Shown here piece by piece: positions 12,472-25,190 of a DNA stretch of 64,000 nt. The DNA is from Lobosporangium transversale (lineage: Eukaryota; Mortierellomycota; Mortierellomycetes; Mortierellales; Mortierellaceae). A program made the translations under genes and the position numbers. Position 1 is the stretch's first letter. Each line of letters begins with the position of its first letter. Location of the stretch: positions 310,001 to 374,000 of the forward strand of contig NW_019028993.1 of the NCBI RefSeq assembly GCF_002105155.1. The letters run 5' to 3'. The notes beneath the pieces are model-generated. The model was not told where the DNA came from, searched no databases, and saw only the letters and a list, made by a program, of their open reading frames with translations.

Positions 12472-14439
12472 ATGCCAATGCAAGTATTTGAATTCCAAGC
12501 CGACAGCTCTGTCAGCTTGGCGACCACCGCTGCGATCAATCGCAAGAGTTGTGATCATTGCTTTCTTAATCGAAAGACATGTGACAAAGTCCGAACAGCG
12601 ACCGACACAGGTGACAAGTGTGGACGGTGTGCAAAGGATGAGCGTCCCTGCACATTTACTCCCACAGTCCATCTGTATCACATCGCGGATTGTGTAGGTC
12701 GTCATCAATGTCGAGCCAAGGTCATCCAGGCGATGGGAGGTCGTAAGAAGGAGGTCAAGCACAAGACCATTGAGATCCCTATTGTCTGTAATATGGACTC
12801 GGAAATAGATCAGGCCCTATATGAGTCTATCCAGAAGCAACCTAACTTGCTTGTTTACAATAACCGTATAAAATCGTTTCTTGCATACGATGTAAGTTAA
12901 TTAGTGGTCTGCTCTCGCGAGCATTGTTAAAAAAACATTGACTCTAAAAAAAATCATTGCTCTTATTAATCGGCACTGTTCAACACAAATTAATTCTACT
13001 AGATACTTGGATTGCCAGAAGAGGAGGAGGAAGATGATCGAATGTCATCACAGAATGATCAAGGTGTGCCTGACTTGGTAAGACTGACACCTACTCTTTT
13101 ATTTTTTTCTTCGTAGCCCCAATGTCTTCGCCAGCTTTCTCACGACTACTTTTTTGTGTAACGTCGCTCAATTTTTTTTTTTTTTTAGTCTTCCGAATCC
13201 CCCATACATGGCTCGAAACGTTCGTTTGAAGCTGATGATGGTGGGGAGGATGCATCCAGTAATAACAGGACTACATCGCCCACACAGGGACCACAAAAGT
13301 TTAGGATTATGGCCTTGATTGATGCTCATCAAAGTCAAAACCAAAGCCAAAACCAAAGTCAACTTCAGCAGCAATTGAGTCAACAAAATCACCTTCCATC
13401 AGCTGACCAAAGCCAGCAACAACAGCAGGCCTCCCGAGCGGGCAAGAGTCCAATGATCATACCTATGGACATTATGGCATCAAATGCCAATGGCATGCCA
13501 TCAAGTCCTAGCTCACTCAGCCCAAATGAGGCTATGACACATTATCAAAGGCGCCTTTCAGAAGCGCTGGCTACATTACCTTCGCTATCTACAGCTGGTC
13601 AGCTTTCTGGAGGCCTCCAAGCTTCTTCTGCCCTTAATCAACAGCAACAAAATGGGTACAGAAGTACAAGCCCGTTGCCCCATAGTCCACTAGCACCAAG
13701 TCCCACGTATCACTCTCCTCAACCTCCCAGTCCACTGGAGCTGTCGCTCACTATCGACACAAACTTTTCAAATCTTAACAACAGTCACCAAAACCTCTCA
13801 AGCTTGTTTGACAGTAGTCTGAGCATGTCTACTCAACAGCAACAGCAGCAGCAGGGGCGATCTACCCCTACCAGGGTAAGCATTGGAACATCAACGTCTC
13901 CTCAGTTGGGCTCCGAAAACATCATCGATGGTAATAATGGTAATGACTCTGCAGCTCCTCCTCCACCGCCTCTGGTGATCACAACTACGGATGAGGATGG
14001 TCATGAAGTCGGATTCTACTATGCGGTACCATCTGTTAACCTAAATCCAGCTTACAGTGACGCAGATTTGTTTCAGGATTTCACAATGATGGATGCTTTG
14101 GGTGAAGATTTTGTATGGATTGAGAATTTGTTTGATGATCTTACGCCTGAAGAGGCTACTGCCAACATGAATGCCATGTCTGTCGCCGCAGTGACAGGCT
14201 CATCCTCGTCTGCTTCGCCAATGATGGATGCTTCCATGTCGCCTTCGGCAGCAGTCCACGACAACAACAGCAACAGCAGTATCAGCAGCAGTAACATTTC
14301 GACTGGTATGATGATGCCAGGGACCACGCTTCACGACTTAATGGCCTCAAATATTAATACAATGATAAGTCCCAACAACGGCAGTAGTGGCAGCAATATC
14401 GAGGCCTCTATGGGCTATATGGGTCCATTGTTTCAGCAA

Positions 14440-14470
<31 letters not shown>

Positions 14471-14517
14471 AGCAATTCTGGATGAACCAACAGTTCACTC
14501 AGACCATGCAAGGTTAA
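12472..14517 (+). CDS. Zn(2)Cys(6) transcription factor, Gln/Ser-rich
   Basis: Three exons (12472-12891, 13003-13077, 13189-14517) join in phase 0 to give 607 aa. A Gal4-type Zn2Cys6 cluster lies at residues 27-60, with cysteines 27, 30, 37, 50, 53 and 60 (CDHC, x6, C, x12, CGRC, x6, C). The linker between the third and fourth Cys is 12 residues, within the family range. An acidic exon 2 (EEEEEDD) follows. The long C-terminal part is low complexity: QNQSQ repeats, Pro-rich SPLPHSPLAPSPTYHSP, Ser/Asn runs and a terminal poly-Gln next to EQFWMNQQF. These are typical activation-domain compositions. No fungal-TF middle homology region is evident. It should be a nuclear DNA-binding regulator; targets unknown. 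Introns of about 110 nt; intron 2 ends in a T run before TTTTAG. Confidence 0.88.
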
Positions 14518-15145
14518 TAAGAAAAGGAAGTTTTGAAGCAAAAATGAAGCTCGGAGGTGGAAAGTAAAAAACCAAAAACAAAAAAAAAAACTTAGATGCT
14601 CGACAGATCTGTATAATTTAATGTGTATATGTACTTTTAGAAATCCTCCCCGTCCTTTTTAAAGACCATCTTGTATATAAGTATATAAAACATTCTTAAT
14701 AAAACATGAAAAGTCTCCAATGGTAATAGCGTTAGCGATAATGACCGCAAAATGATTACTTTGAAATATGAGACACCGGATATGACACTGATACTATGAC
14801 ACTATAGGACTGACACCGCTTTTTCTTCCTCGCGTTTTGTTGTACGCATTTGATTTTTTTTAAAAAAAAAAAAAAGTGAAACCGAAAACGGGTTCTGCAT
14901 TACGCCAGAATTGCAGCCTTGGTGGCATTATACTTACGTTAGGAGTTAAAGGCAGAAAGTATTAAAGAGAAGAGCCCCAGATCACTCCCTCTCCTCTCTG
15001 TCTTTCTATTGTCCCTTTACACTCTTTTTTTTTTTTTAAAACCCTTTTCTCTCATTCCTTTTCACGCAAAGGTCCCATTAAAAAAATAGAAAAAAAAGAA
15101 GTAGTTCTTATCACCAATAATCTCCATCTTGAAAACAAACAAAAA
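14518..15145. other. Intergenic region, Zn2Cys6 factor to aquaporin
   Basis: It holds the 3' end of the regulator gene (AATAAAAC near 14698) and the aquaporin promoter, a pyrimidine-rich stretch from about 14985 ending in A-rich sequence. Short degenerate GATATGACACTGATAC-type repeats lie at 14778-14815. No gene. Confidence 0.5.
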
Positions 15146-16279
15146 ATGGATCATAGAGATCATAGATCAAGCATTAAGGGTTGGATTGTCCAATCGATCG
15201 GCGAGTTTCTGGGTACGGCTATGTTTTTGTATTTAGCTGTAGGTGCAGCAGATGCGATCACACTAGGCGTAGGCTATGGAGCCAACATCCTTGGATCCGC
15301 CATTGCATTTGGGGTATCTCTGATGTGCATCTCCTGGGCGTTCTTCCGGATCAGCGGGAGTCATTTCAACCCAGCCATTTCACTGAGCTCATTGATCACA
15401 GGTCATCTAAAGCTTCCTCAATTCTTTATTTATTTCATTGCCCAACTCTTGGGAGCCATGGTGGGCATTGCTTTGGCTCGTGGAACTACGCCCTCGAGTC
15501 AATATTTCGGGTACTCAAAAAATGAACTTGTAAGTTTTTTTTCCTTCTTCTTATCTTTAAACAAGTGAAAGCAAAGCCAATAATTATTAATATTTGTTAA
15601 TACTGACCTCCCCCTCATCTCTCTCTCTTCGCCCTTTCCCCCTTCCAGTACTATGGAGAGAGCATTGCTCGTGGTTTCTTCCTCGAGATGTTCTTGACCA
15701 CGATCTTATGCTTCGTCTATCATATGATAGTTCATGAAAAGAATCGGTCGACCTTCATGTCCGCTTTTCCTTATGGTCTGACACTTATGGCTTGTCATCT
15801 GTTTGCGACTCGATATACAAATGCAGCCATCAACCCTGCTCGTGCTTTTGGTACCTCGGTGGTAGCTCGTTCTTTCTCACGTGATCATTGGATTTACTGG
15901 TTCGGGTAAGAAGATTCAAAAGATGAGTGGAGGATCGATTTAGAAGAAAAAAAATGTTTCTAATATTTTTTTCTTGCTTGTTTCTGTCTCAAAAAAAAAA
16001 AAAAAAAAAAAAAAAAAAGACCACTCTGCGGCTCCATCCTTGGTGCAGGAATGTATATTCTCTTCCGTTACATGGATTATGATCATTACACAGCCGGTAT
16101 CGATGCTGAGAACCATGCTCAGTACATGCGTGCTCAGGCTGCTGTGAACGGTGATCATGCTACTGATGGTAACTATGGTCGTGGTTATGGCCAAGGCTAT
16201 GACAATGATTATGCCCATGGACGTCATGGCGGCAATACCACAGGCACGACTTCCAACAACCAGGCCAATGTTCTTCCTC

Positions 16280-16284
<5 letters not shown>
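15146..16284 (+). CDS. Aquaporin (MIP family channel)
   Basis: Forms a water and possibly small-solute channel in the plasma or an internal membrane. Exons 15146-15529, 15649-15905 and 16020-16284 give 301 aa. Both pore signature loops are present: GSHFNPAIS (NPA at 75-77) and AAINPARAFG, including the selectivity-filter Arg after the second NPA. Hydrophobic segments match six helices (FLGTAMFLYLAVGA, ANILGSAIAFGVSLMCISWAF, FFIYFIAQLLGAMVGIALA and so on). The N-terminus is short and hydrophilic. The cytosolic tail is rich in Gly, Tyr, Asn and His (NYGRGYGQGYDNDY). The NPA spacing fits orthodox aquaporins better than aquaglyceroporins, but the substrate is inferred. Intron 2 is largely a poly(A) run that supplies the acceptor AG. 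Confidence 0.93.
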
Positions 16285-16314
<30 letters not shown>

Positions 16315-18212
16315 AGGTCTTGACCTTTTCTCTATGTACATTTTAATGTGATGAGGGGGGTTTTTTTTTTTTCTTGTAAAGCATTCCTTTCGATTATCAG
16401 CATTTTACCTTTTTTCTCTATCACCTCTCTTTACTCTCTTGATATATAATTCAATGCTAATCGCGTAATAAAAAACAAAAGTGAATTAATGTTTTCTGTT
16501 GATTCATCTGGACTAAGCTAAGCTTATATAATGATCGTAAAGTTTTTCCTATCTTAATCATTAATGAACAATGGGTATATAAATTCCTTTTAAGGAAGAT
16601 TTAGAGGGAGAAACTAGGAAGAAATAAGTAGAAAAGGAGAAGTCGTAAAGAACTTTTACACATTTCATGGGGACGTACAATGCTTTACGAAGACGATAGA
16701 TAGCGTCTTTACATACTCTTTCATTGGAGGGGGGGTTTTTTTTTTTCTTAATTCCTTTTCCTTTCGCATTGAAAGAAAGATAAAGATCAGAGACAGCCGT
16801 AGTTGATATTGATTTTTCTTTATATGCCTGGTTTTAATTGGATCCTCAAGCGGGAAATAAGGAGATTGCACAGTAAAGGGTCACTGTTTAATTTAGTTTT
16901 AGAGTCCTTGGCTTCCAAAAACCATCAGGTTTCCACATCAACTTTTGCACAGCACACTCTACAGAAAGGAGGTTGAACCAATTTCTACGAACACAAATCA
17001 CCCACACCGAACACTGGTATACATACATCTATCTCGAAGCTCCATCTTTTCTGGTGCACTCAGTGTAATATTAAAGTTGAATTGGTCATGTATTGTTTTA
17101 TCTGATAGTATCTACCGAATATAAAAGCAAGAAGCATAAAGGTACGACACCGATGATAATATGGAGAGGATTTGTATCCTCATATCTCCATGGTTAAAAC
17201 AAGACCAAGGATGCCCTTGTATTTTGATACAAAGTGTTCCTTGTGCCTCTAATAAATGTATCCGTTTAGTTTGGGAAGATGAATGCTGGTGAACTGCTGA
17301 AAAAAAAAAAAAAAAAAAAACTATTTAGTGATATCCCCAAGGGCTATATTATTTCTGATGAACTCGCTTTTTCTTTGTAACATGTTCGGATGTTCGGTAA
17401 TCAAATAAAGTAAACGCTTGTAAAACATCACCAAGGAAAAGTGATTTGAAGGTTTGATTTTAATATGTTGTATTAAACTGTCCCCCAAGTCACTCCCATT
17501 CTTATCTGGATGCTGGAAAAATCTTTGGCTCTCAGCATTGCATAAACTTAATTTTAAATGACACTATTGATTGGAAGATCCTGCAGTAAAAAAAATGCCT
17601 AGACCCACCCTCCGGAATAGTTCTTTCTATTGTTTTATTCATGGCAGCGGTTGGAGTAAGGGCCCTTCGTATTTTTCTTTTTTTGTGTAAATAAGTATAC
17701 ATGTATATGTATGACGGCGTCGATCTCAACAGCGCCGCAAAATAAAAACTTTCTTTATTGCTACTTGGAGTACAATGTGGCTGCGGAATGTTGTCCAAAT
17801 GGAGATTTATTTTGGCAGAATTTTTTTTGACTGGATAAAGTTTTCTATTCTTCCATCTCCGCAAGTAACGATTGCACGCACAAGCATAGACTACGAGCAG
17901 ATTTTAGCACAGTTTCCATGCACATGTATACTCTATACCTGTACGTATATATAAATATATACATATACATCTGTACATTTATACTTTCTCTTTCTTGATG
18001 CTTAATAATGACAAAAAAAAAAAGGTTTTCTTAGGAAAACAACAGCATCATTCATTCTATGTATGGAGTCTATTGGAGGAGCTGAATGAGTGAATAGAGA
18101 GGGATTCGAGAATAAAAGGACGACATTTTTTTTCTTATCCCACTTCAATCATAAAAAAACTCCCTTTGTTTCTATTCACCAGATACTCACCTAATTCCAT
18201 ACCATTTCAACC
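16285..18212. other. Intergenic region, aquaporin to alcohol dehydrogenase
   Basis: No supportable gene. It starts with a poly(A) run (16284-16313) directly after the aquaporin stop. It also has a GGGGGG/T tract near 16728 and a poly(A) run near 17300. The last 100 bases, with AATAAAAGG near 18111, form the likely promoter of the dehydrogenase gene. Confidence 0.5.
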
Positions 18213-19449
18213 ATGCCATCCAACATTAACTCATTTGAAGATACTTCTGCCACTTTTACTGGCTGGGCTTCGACTGGCACTGCCAACTTGAAACCATTTT
18301 CATACCACCCTCGACCTCTCGGCCCTAAGGATGTCGAAATTGAGATCACTCACTGTGGCATTTGCGGCTCTGATATCCATACCATCACAGAAGGCTGGGG
18401 AAAGTTAAAGAATGGACCTTGTATTCCAGGACATGAGATCGTCGGCAAGATCGTTGCGACTGGTAGTGACAATAGCCCTCACAAGATTGGTGATTTAGTC
18501 GGTGTCGGCGCCATGGTCGATTCTTGTCGCAGCTGTGAAGAATGTAAGACTGGCTTTGATCAGTTCTGTGAGGCAAAGGCCTTCACCTATAATGATACTT
18601 TCAAGGACGGGCGTGGTGGTTACACCTATGGAGGGTATGCTGACCGAGTCCGTGTCAACGGCGAATTTGTGTTCAAGATCCCCTCTCAGATCTCACCTGC
18701 TGAAGGTAAGAACAAAACAAAGCCTCAAGTGTGCATAATTCATCATCATGCATAGGGTTAAGAGAAATAGACAATCCTCAAACCAACTCTTTACCTAATA
18801 TGTTTAATATGCTAACATACAATCCATTGTTCTCTATTTCATTCAATAAGCTGCACCTCTCTTGTGCGCCGGTATCACTACCTATACCCCTCTTAAACAG
18901 TACGGTGCTGGTCCTGGCAAGAAAGTCGGTGTCATCGGAATCGGAGGACTCGGTCACTTGGGTATCCAGTGGGCCAGAGCTATGAACTGTGATGAGGTCG
19001 TTGCAATTTCTACCAGTGATAGCAAACGTGATGAGGCCAAGCAACTCGGAGCTACAAAGTTCATCAACTCCAAGAAACCCGAAGAGATGAAGGCAGCTGC
19101 TAAATCCTTGGATATAATCATCTGTACTAGCTTTGCACTGGATTCAGACTGGGCCCAGCTTCTCTCTTTGGTTGCTAACCATGGCAAGTTTGTTCTCTTG
19201 GCCTTGCCTGAGAAACCTATCAAGGTGCCCGGAAACTCGTTGATTTCACGAGGTGTATCTATGGTGGGTTCTTTGATTGGAGGCAAAGAGATGGTCGCTG
19301 AAATGTTGCAGTTTGCAGCTGAGAAGAACGTTCGACCATGGATCGAGAAGATGCCTATGAATGATGCCAACGCCGCTGTAAAGCATATGATGGAAGGGCG
19401 TCCTCGCTACAGAATCGTCATGGAGACTGAGACCGCTTCTCATGCCTAA
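18213..19449 (+). CDS. Zinc-dependent alcohol dehydrogenase, NADP(H)-type (cinnamyl-ADH/ADH6-like)
   Basis: Medium-chain dehydrogenase interconverting alcohols and aldehydes, probably with NADPH. Exons 18213-18705 and 18851-19449 (phase 1 junction) give 363 aa. Catalytic zinc motif THCGICGSDIH (Cys48) and GHEIVGKI (His74) are intact. The structural zinc site has Cys105, 108, 111 and 119. The Rossmann motif is GVIGIGGLGHLGIQ. The order CGICGSD ... GHE ... four-Cys loop ... GGLGHLG matches the cinnamyl-alcohol/ADH6-ADH7 branch rather than yeast ADH1. The natural substrate in a fungus is likely a broad set of aliphatic or aromatic aldehydes; this is inference. Start chosen at the ATG following the C-rich leader ACCATTTCAACC. 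Confidence 0.93.
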
Positions 19450-21715
19450 AAAACTCCTTCCTACTTTCTTTCCCATTTGAAAAAGTATCGTACCGGTCCA
19501 CTAGTTCTTAATTAATAATTCATACAAGCGCTGTTGTAAATAAAAACATATGTAAATGGCTAATCTTGGATCAAAATGAATCAAGACTTGTCATATTTAT
19601 GTAAAAAGCTCTTTGTAATCAATATATACACCCTCTTGGAAATGAAATGATGAATGATAGGCGGGAACGTTAAAAGAAAAACGCTAATTTTTTAGTTAGC
19701 AAATCGATCATCGTTTTTAAGATCGGGGTCTCACTAATTTATTTTCTTCCATGTATTACTTCTCCACTTCTACTTTAACACTATTACTTCTACCATCACT
19801 CTGTCGTTTTATTCGTATCATTCAACTGGCTACACTTGCGCTTTCGTTTCTTTCCCTTATTTGAGGAAAAAAAAAAAACCGTATGTATGTACTTTTGGTT
19901 TTAATATCCAGATATTGTAAAGGGCAAAGAATTAAAAAAACCACATGATTAATGCTACACGTTGAAAGTTCTTTTGAACGATTAGTAATCGGTCAGATCT
20001 GGTAGGCCCTTTTTTTAATCTTAGATGCATTCATACATCAGTGGTGCAGGTAGGATATTAGTTTTGCCAGAACTATCAAGGAATTCTCTCTTTGGATTGG
20101 TCCGGCTTTCCAGGAAAAGGAAGAATTATCAGCAAAAATGACAACTTTTTAATTCCAGCTCCGCAGTCAAAGAGATTCCTTGTGTATGTACACCAAAGAT
20201 GACGTTTTTTTTTTTTTTTTTGCTATTCTTCACTACTTATCATCCCGACTCTTTATCTTGTATTCATTCTTCTTACCATATATTTGTCCAATACTTTGCC
20301 AGCCCAAAAAACAATAGCTGCTGCAAATATCGCTATCAAGGATGTGCCCACCACCGATCAGATCGAAAATACATTGATCAGTGGCTTTGAAGAATTTGTA
20401 CATATCCAAACGCGAATAAGTTTTTGGTGCTCACTGAGATCTAGCCAGCGCTATGCAGTAGAGATAAATCCAGGACGCGTCAGACCTTAGGAAGGATGAT
20501 GAGCCTATTTTGCAAGATTATTATCAACATGAACTCATAAGATATTTGTGCTGAAAGATAAAATATAAAAGACGGAAGATTTACAAAAAAAAAAAAAAAA
20601 AAAAAAAAAAGATAGAAAGTCAAACATAAGGTAAAAGGTAATAAAAAAAATTGGCCACATAACGTTCCTCTTGGTTCTCTTCTCTTATTCTTAGGATCCG
20701 AGGTGAGTGCTGACAGTCTGATTTAACTCTCTTTAAAAGTAAGCAAGCAATAAAGGATAAAAAAATGAACAATTAACATTTAAAATAAAGCTAGTGATAA
20801 GGGCATCTTGGGGAGGGTCACCACCACGCCTTTTATTATATAAATGTGGAAGGAACGTGATTATTATATATTATTGTAAAATGATGAGACCATAACACAT
20901 TTGTGCGGAAAAAAAATAAAAATAAATGATGACTCAAGCACAAATTATTGAGTACCGAATGATTTCCCATTTACGCTCTGCTTTCTTTTTTTTACTCTTT
21001 TCTCACTCTGCGCACTTTTTTTTTCTCACACGCTCTCTTCTCCACTTATTTTTTTCCCTCTCTCTTTGCATTCCTCTCTACCATAATCGCATACTCTCTT
21101 ACTCTTTACCATTTAATAATCATTCACGCCATGATTATATCTGTCTTGATTATAATTTACAATCCCTTGCACTAATTAACTACCTCAACGCGTGCTCGTG
21201 AGAAATAAGTACGCGGATTGACATGACCGTGTGAATCTGTGCATTGGTGTTTATCAATCTTTTAATTCCCTTTGCACTTCTTTCTAATAATCTGGTTGAT
21301 CGAACAGGAAATTTAGGTAAGTTCTCTTACTCAGCATTTTTGGGCTCACAATATCCATGACAGTGGCCTTGTACCATCGCCTTGGTCCTGCGAATATGGT
21401 AGATGAGCGACGTAAGGCCATTACAGTGCAATTTACGGCAGCATGACCTAGTCAAGCCATGGAGCATGCTTGCTATTGCTGTACTGTTCGTCATCCTACT
21501 GCGAGCGAAGGAATCAGTATCCTTGCTTAGCAGACCGTGCACCTTTCCTTCCTTTAGCACTTGACCCAGCAAAAGGAATAGGGTGCTTGGTTGCTCTTCA
21601 ACATGAACAAGGGATGCTATCGCACTTCTTCAGTCTGTGAGCTACAATGATTTATCAGCGTTGTTAAGATTGCACTGGAATGCTGAAATGATATTTTCTT
21701 GATTATCCTATATTT
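19450..21715. other. Spacer with unassigned open stretches
   Basis: No recognised gene. An open stretch after a TTTGCCAG acceptor-like site (20302-20490) has some protein character (PTTDQIENTLISGFEEF) but cannot be joined to anything. A minus-strand ORF at 21327-21572 is also unassigned. Poly(T) at 20204-20221 and poly(A) at 20585-20610. C/T-rich sequence at 20981-21113 resembles a promoter. Confidence 0.45.
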
Positions 21716-21968
21716 AGATATGATGGATCAAGAAGTTGCAAAATATCTGAGAATCGCATCATCAAAAAAGAAAAAGGACATTGGAGCGATCGACTTTTTT
21801 ACCTCAATGAATGCTATGTGCCAGGACCGCGGCTCGATGTCTGCAGCATGGATTCGTGGAGTAGACCGTCTCAAGAACCTGAATCTGAAGCGACGACTGA
21901 AAGCAAATTGGTTAAATACTGCTAAGATTCGTAACGCTTTCTGGAATGAACTTGATGAACAAGAATGA
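21716..21968 (+). CDS. Unrecognised small ORF or terminal exon, basic
   Basis: Open reading frame of about 84 codons starting shortly after a TATATTTAG acceptor-like site. It encodes a basic protein (IASSKKKKDIGAIDFF ... RLKNLNLKRRLKANW) and ends in TGA at 21966-21968. The composition looks protein-like and the KKKK and KRRLK clusters could be nuclear localisation signals. I do not recognise it. It could be the last exon of an otherwise decayed gene, or an upstream piece of the nuclease-like locus that follows; however, it ends in a stop with no usable donor before it. Confidence 0.35.
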
Positions 21969-21973
21969 AATAT

Positions 21974-22030
21974 GCCAGGATCATAATAAGTAACGAGAAC
22001 GAAAGAAAGATGTCTTTATTATGATCCAGG
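21974..22030. terminator. Short hairpin after the small basic ORF
   Basis: GGATCATAATA at 21977-21987 pairs with TATTATGATCC further downstream (about 22017-22027), giving an 11-bp stem with an A-rich loop, just after the stop at 21968. It may be a chance stem or a 3'-end structure. Confidence 0.25.
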
Positions 22031-22193
22031 GATCTTCGTTAAATAAAAAGGGTAAAAATCTTAGCTATAGTAAAAATCTATTCAAATCGAATTCAAAAAA
22101 GTAATTAGTCTTGTCTTTAACACTCAAACTATATTGCGTAAATGCTTCTGATCTTACTGTAATTAACAAAAAATCTTATCTCTCACTTTATAG

Positions 22194-24118
22194 TATCTCA
22201 CTCAAGTTCATCGACTCACACTACATCATCATCCACAAATTCAATATCATCAGCTCACGCTGTCCCCTCATCTGCAAGCTCATCATCAATCAATGCTGCG
22301 TCTTTATCTACTCAAGCGATAAAGGCAACCAAACAAAAGTCACCGTTATTAGAAGAGCCATGGCAAACCCTACAAGATTGTGCCCAGAAAGTTGTAAGAT
22401 ATGCTGTGATGATTTAGACCAAATGCCTCAAGCGTACAACATTAATATTATTGATTCCTGCCTAATATAGAGCCAGAAACGATCAATGCCGTGTCTTGAA
22501 TATGATTTGTCCTCAATGTCGGAAACAAGAGCAGGGCTTTTCCAACACGCTTATGATTCGCTGCTTTTGTTCCAAGATAATGGAGAGGACATCGTTACAC
22601 TAAAAGACGCGTTGTATGTATATTGTTTTTTCAACTTCACTGGAACAGCATGGAGCACCGCCGCCATAATATCGAGGCCTATTTAATTGACAAACATTAT
22701 TATTATTTATTTTATTTTATTTTATTTTTTATTTTTATTTTTATTTTTTTATGTATAGCGTGGCGCTCTCCTGCACAATGAACCTCTCTGGTCCAAATTT
22801 AAAATCGTATTTTTCAAAAGAAATCCTGGAATTGGCAGCCCATGATACCGAGCTGCTCAACAAGCAAAATAAGATTGCGAACTTGCTCGAGCCATTTCAT
22901 GAGAACCTGTGCAGGAACGACTTGGATATTTCCAAACTCCTACAGTTTGCGGTAAAACGCAAAGCTGAGCTGATGGAAGCCGGCCAGGATAATGAGATGG
23001 AAGGAAAAATCACTGACATAATTGAGTGCTTGTAAATCTTTCGGTTTGTTATACATGATTATGGATAAATTACACCATCTGTGTCTCACAACTTCAGTCT
23101 TACTAATTCCTGTCATCCAGATGTCGTTTTATAGCTTCCCCAGAAATGCGAGTAGAGGAGCCATTTTCGGAGGCGGAAGTTGTTGATATCTGGAGGAGTA
23201 TCTTTAAAATCCTCCTCAGAGACACCAACGTCTATATAAAGAGGTATCTTTTTTTTTTTTTTGTTGCGATAGTAGCTTGATGGCTCTCCAGCACTTTTCT
23301 TTGAAAGTTAACACCATGCTTATTTGATATGATTTTAGTGGTGAGACCGTCGTCATTGCAGCGAAAGGTGTCCAAGAGATATTGAACAAAGAGTTTGGTG
23401 ACCATAGCACATATGGTCGCAAAGCGGATATGTTGTTTAAGTCCAAGTCTGAGCTGTGCAATTTCGAATTCAAGGCAGAAGGAACGCCGCCATCAGAGAT
23501 GCTGATACAGAATCGAAAAAACATCAGGTTAAATCGGTGTATTCTTGAACATTTGCGGCGGCTCGGTGTTTCCCGGCCAAGGATAGTATTTGCAGACTTT
23601 CAAGGTAATTGAATTGTCATGGTGGTTCATGGTGGTTGAAGTAATGGCGCATTTATTGATTATTTTAATGGTTATTGCTACGCATGTTCCTGGATAGGGT
23701 TTTCTGGATGTGTGTTTTTACTTCAGTCATTTAAGGACGTTTACACAAGCAAGTGCATTGACTATTTGTCTGTGCCACGAAATGCAACAGAGTTGAAAGA
23801 ACTTCTTAGAGATGGAGACTTGATAGCATCGCTCCTAGCCATAATGGTACGTTGTATAAATTTTAAACAATGGAGATCATGAAATGCTCTCATTCAAGAC
23901 ACTTATTATATGAAATCCGATATCGGATGCCTGATGTCTAATAGAAGCACCTTCTTGATTCAGAGCAAGAGGTAAATGAAGCCCTAGACAAGTCGAAGCA
24001 AATCAGTACAAAAAGAAAACTGCTCCAACTGTACTCTGACCGTGATAAATCTCCCTTGCCTAGGGAGCGGCGTTTTTCAAGCTCCATCTATCTCAGTCCC
24101 ACCAAATATAAGAGTTAA
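22194..24118 (+). CDS. PD-(D/E)XK nuclease-like protein of a Mucoromycota-type accessory family (5' end unresolved)
   Basis: Eight exons join with consistent phases: 22194-22393, 22471-22613, 22759-23031, 23121-23243, 23339-23604, 23698-23846 and 23945-24118, plus an unidentified first exon that must end in phase 1. About 440 codons are open. The start is Ser/Thr-rich low complexity. Then comes LSGPNLKSYFSKEILELAA, an acidic/helical region, then GRKADMLFKSKSELCNFEFKAEG. In the last segment Asp of KAD and the E-F-K triplet have the spacing of a restriction-endonuclease-like core (D ... ExK). It is followed by IQNRKNIRLNRCILEHLRRL, which may form the conserved helix. From memory, many intron-rich paralogues of unknown function with this pattern exist in Mortierella and relatives, sometimes grouped with Crinkler-like effectors. 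Nuclease activity is inference. No frameshift is seen, unlike the pseudogene at 1283-1776. Confidence 0.68.
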
Positions 24119-24660
24119 TAGACGCCACCTCATTGAATCATGTCCCTTTCTAATAGTCTAAACAAAGTTCATTAAAGCAATCTTTGTAGGAGAAAAATTG
24201 GAATCTTACTTTGTCTCTCCATTTGCTCGAAATAAATGATTGGAACCGGTTAAAAATTCTTAACGGGTTCACCGACTCAAATTTTCTAGTGGTAATAAAG
24301 GAAGTGGTATCCAAGGGGTAACAAAAGAGGTTAGTGGACAAGTGCAATAAGTTGCACAAAGAACGTAGTCATCCTGGTTGTACCCAAACAACTCCCATTG
24401 AACATTCGACTAGACTGGCCTACTTATCACGGAAGGTACTTTTTGCATTTTTGCACCTTGGTGATAATCATATGTTGACATGTTGGGTATGGGTTATAAA
24501 TGAATGGCAAGGTAAGGAACTGTTTCAAACACATGCATGATAGTGTCATGAAGCATGAATTCGAAGAATACTTGTTGGATTGCACGGAACCTCTTAAGTT
24601 AATCGGTAGAGAGGAAAAAAAAAAAAAAGAGGAAGAGAGATGTTGTTCTTTTCGAATAAA
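24119..24660. other. Spacer between nuclease-like gene and rRNA fragment
   Basis: No gene seen. A poly(A) run at about 24616-24628 lies just before the rRNA-like segment. Confidence 0.5.
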
Positions 24661-25057
24661 TCTGTAGAACAGTGGGCTTAATCTCAGCTGATTGTAGCAA
24701 CAAGACTACTCTACAGCTTACAATAGCCCGTTCAATTAAAGTCGTCTGCAATGGATTTATCTCTTCCAATCTTTGGAATTAGCATTAGCAGGCACTACAC
24801 AAGACCTTTCCGCCCTGCATGATGACCCCGCGTAGCATGATTCAGGAGCCGAAGCTCTATTCGTATTCAACTAAGTATCGGGAAAGGCGGTAATCGTCGC
24901 GTTCTAGCACAGCTTCTGCCTTAGAGGCGTTCAGCCATAATTCAGCAGACGATAGATTCGGGCCGTTGCCTGTTCAGGCAGGCCCAAATACCAATTATCC
25001 GAATGAACGGTTCCTCTCGTACTAAGTTCAATTACTATTATTGCATGAACATTTCAT

Positions 25058-25089
<32 letters not shown>

Positions 25090-25159
25090 CCTAAACCCAG
25101 CTCACGTTCCGTATTAGTGAGTGAACAATCCAACGCTTACTGAATTTTGCTTCAGTATA

Positions 25160-25190
<31 letters not shown>

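Noticed and set aside
21327-21610. Minus-strand ORF with NSTAIASMLHGLTRSCCRK
   Set aside because: Open for about 95 codons and protein-like, but no start, no splice partner and no recognised relatives.
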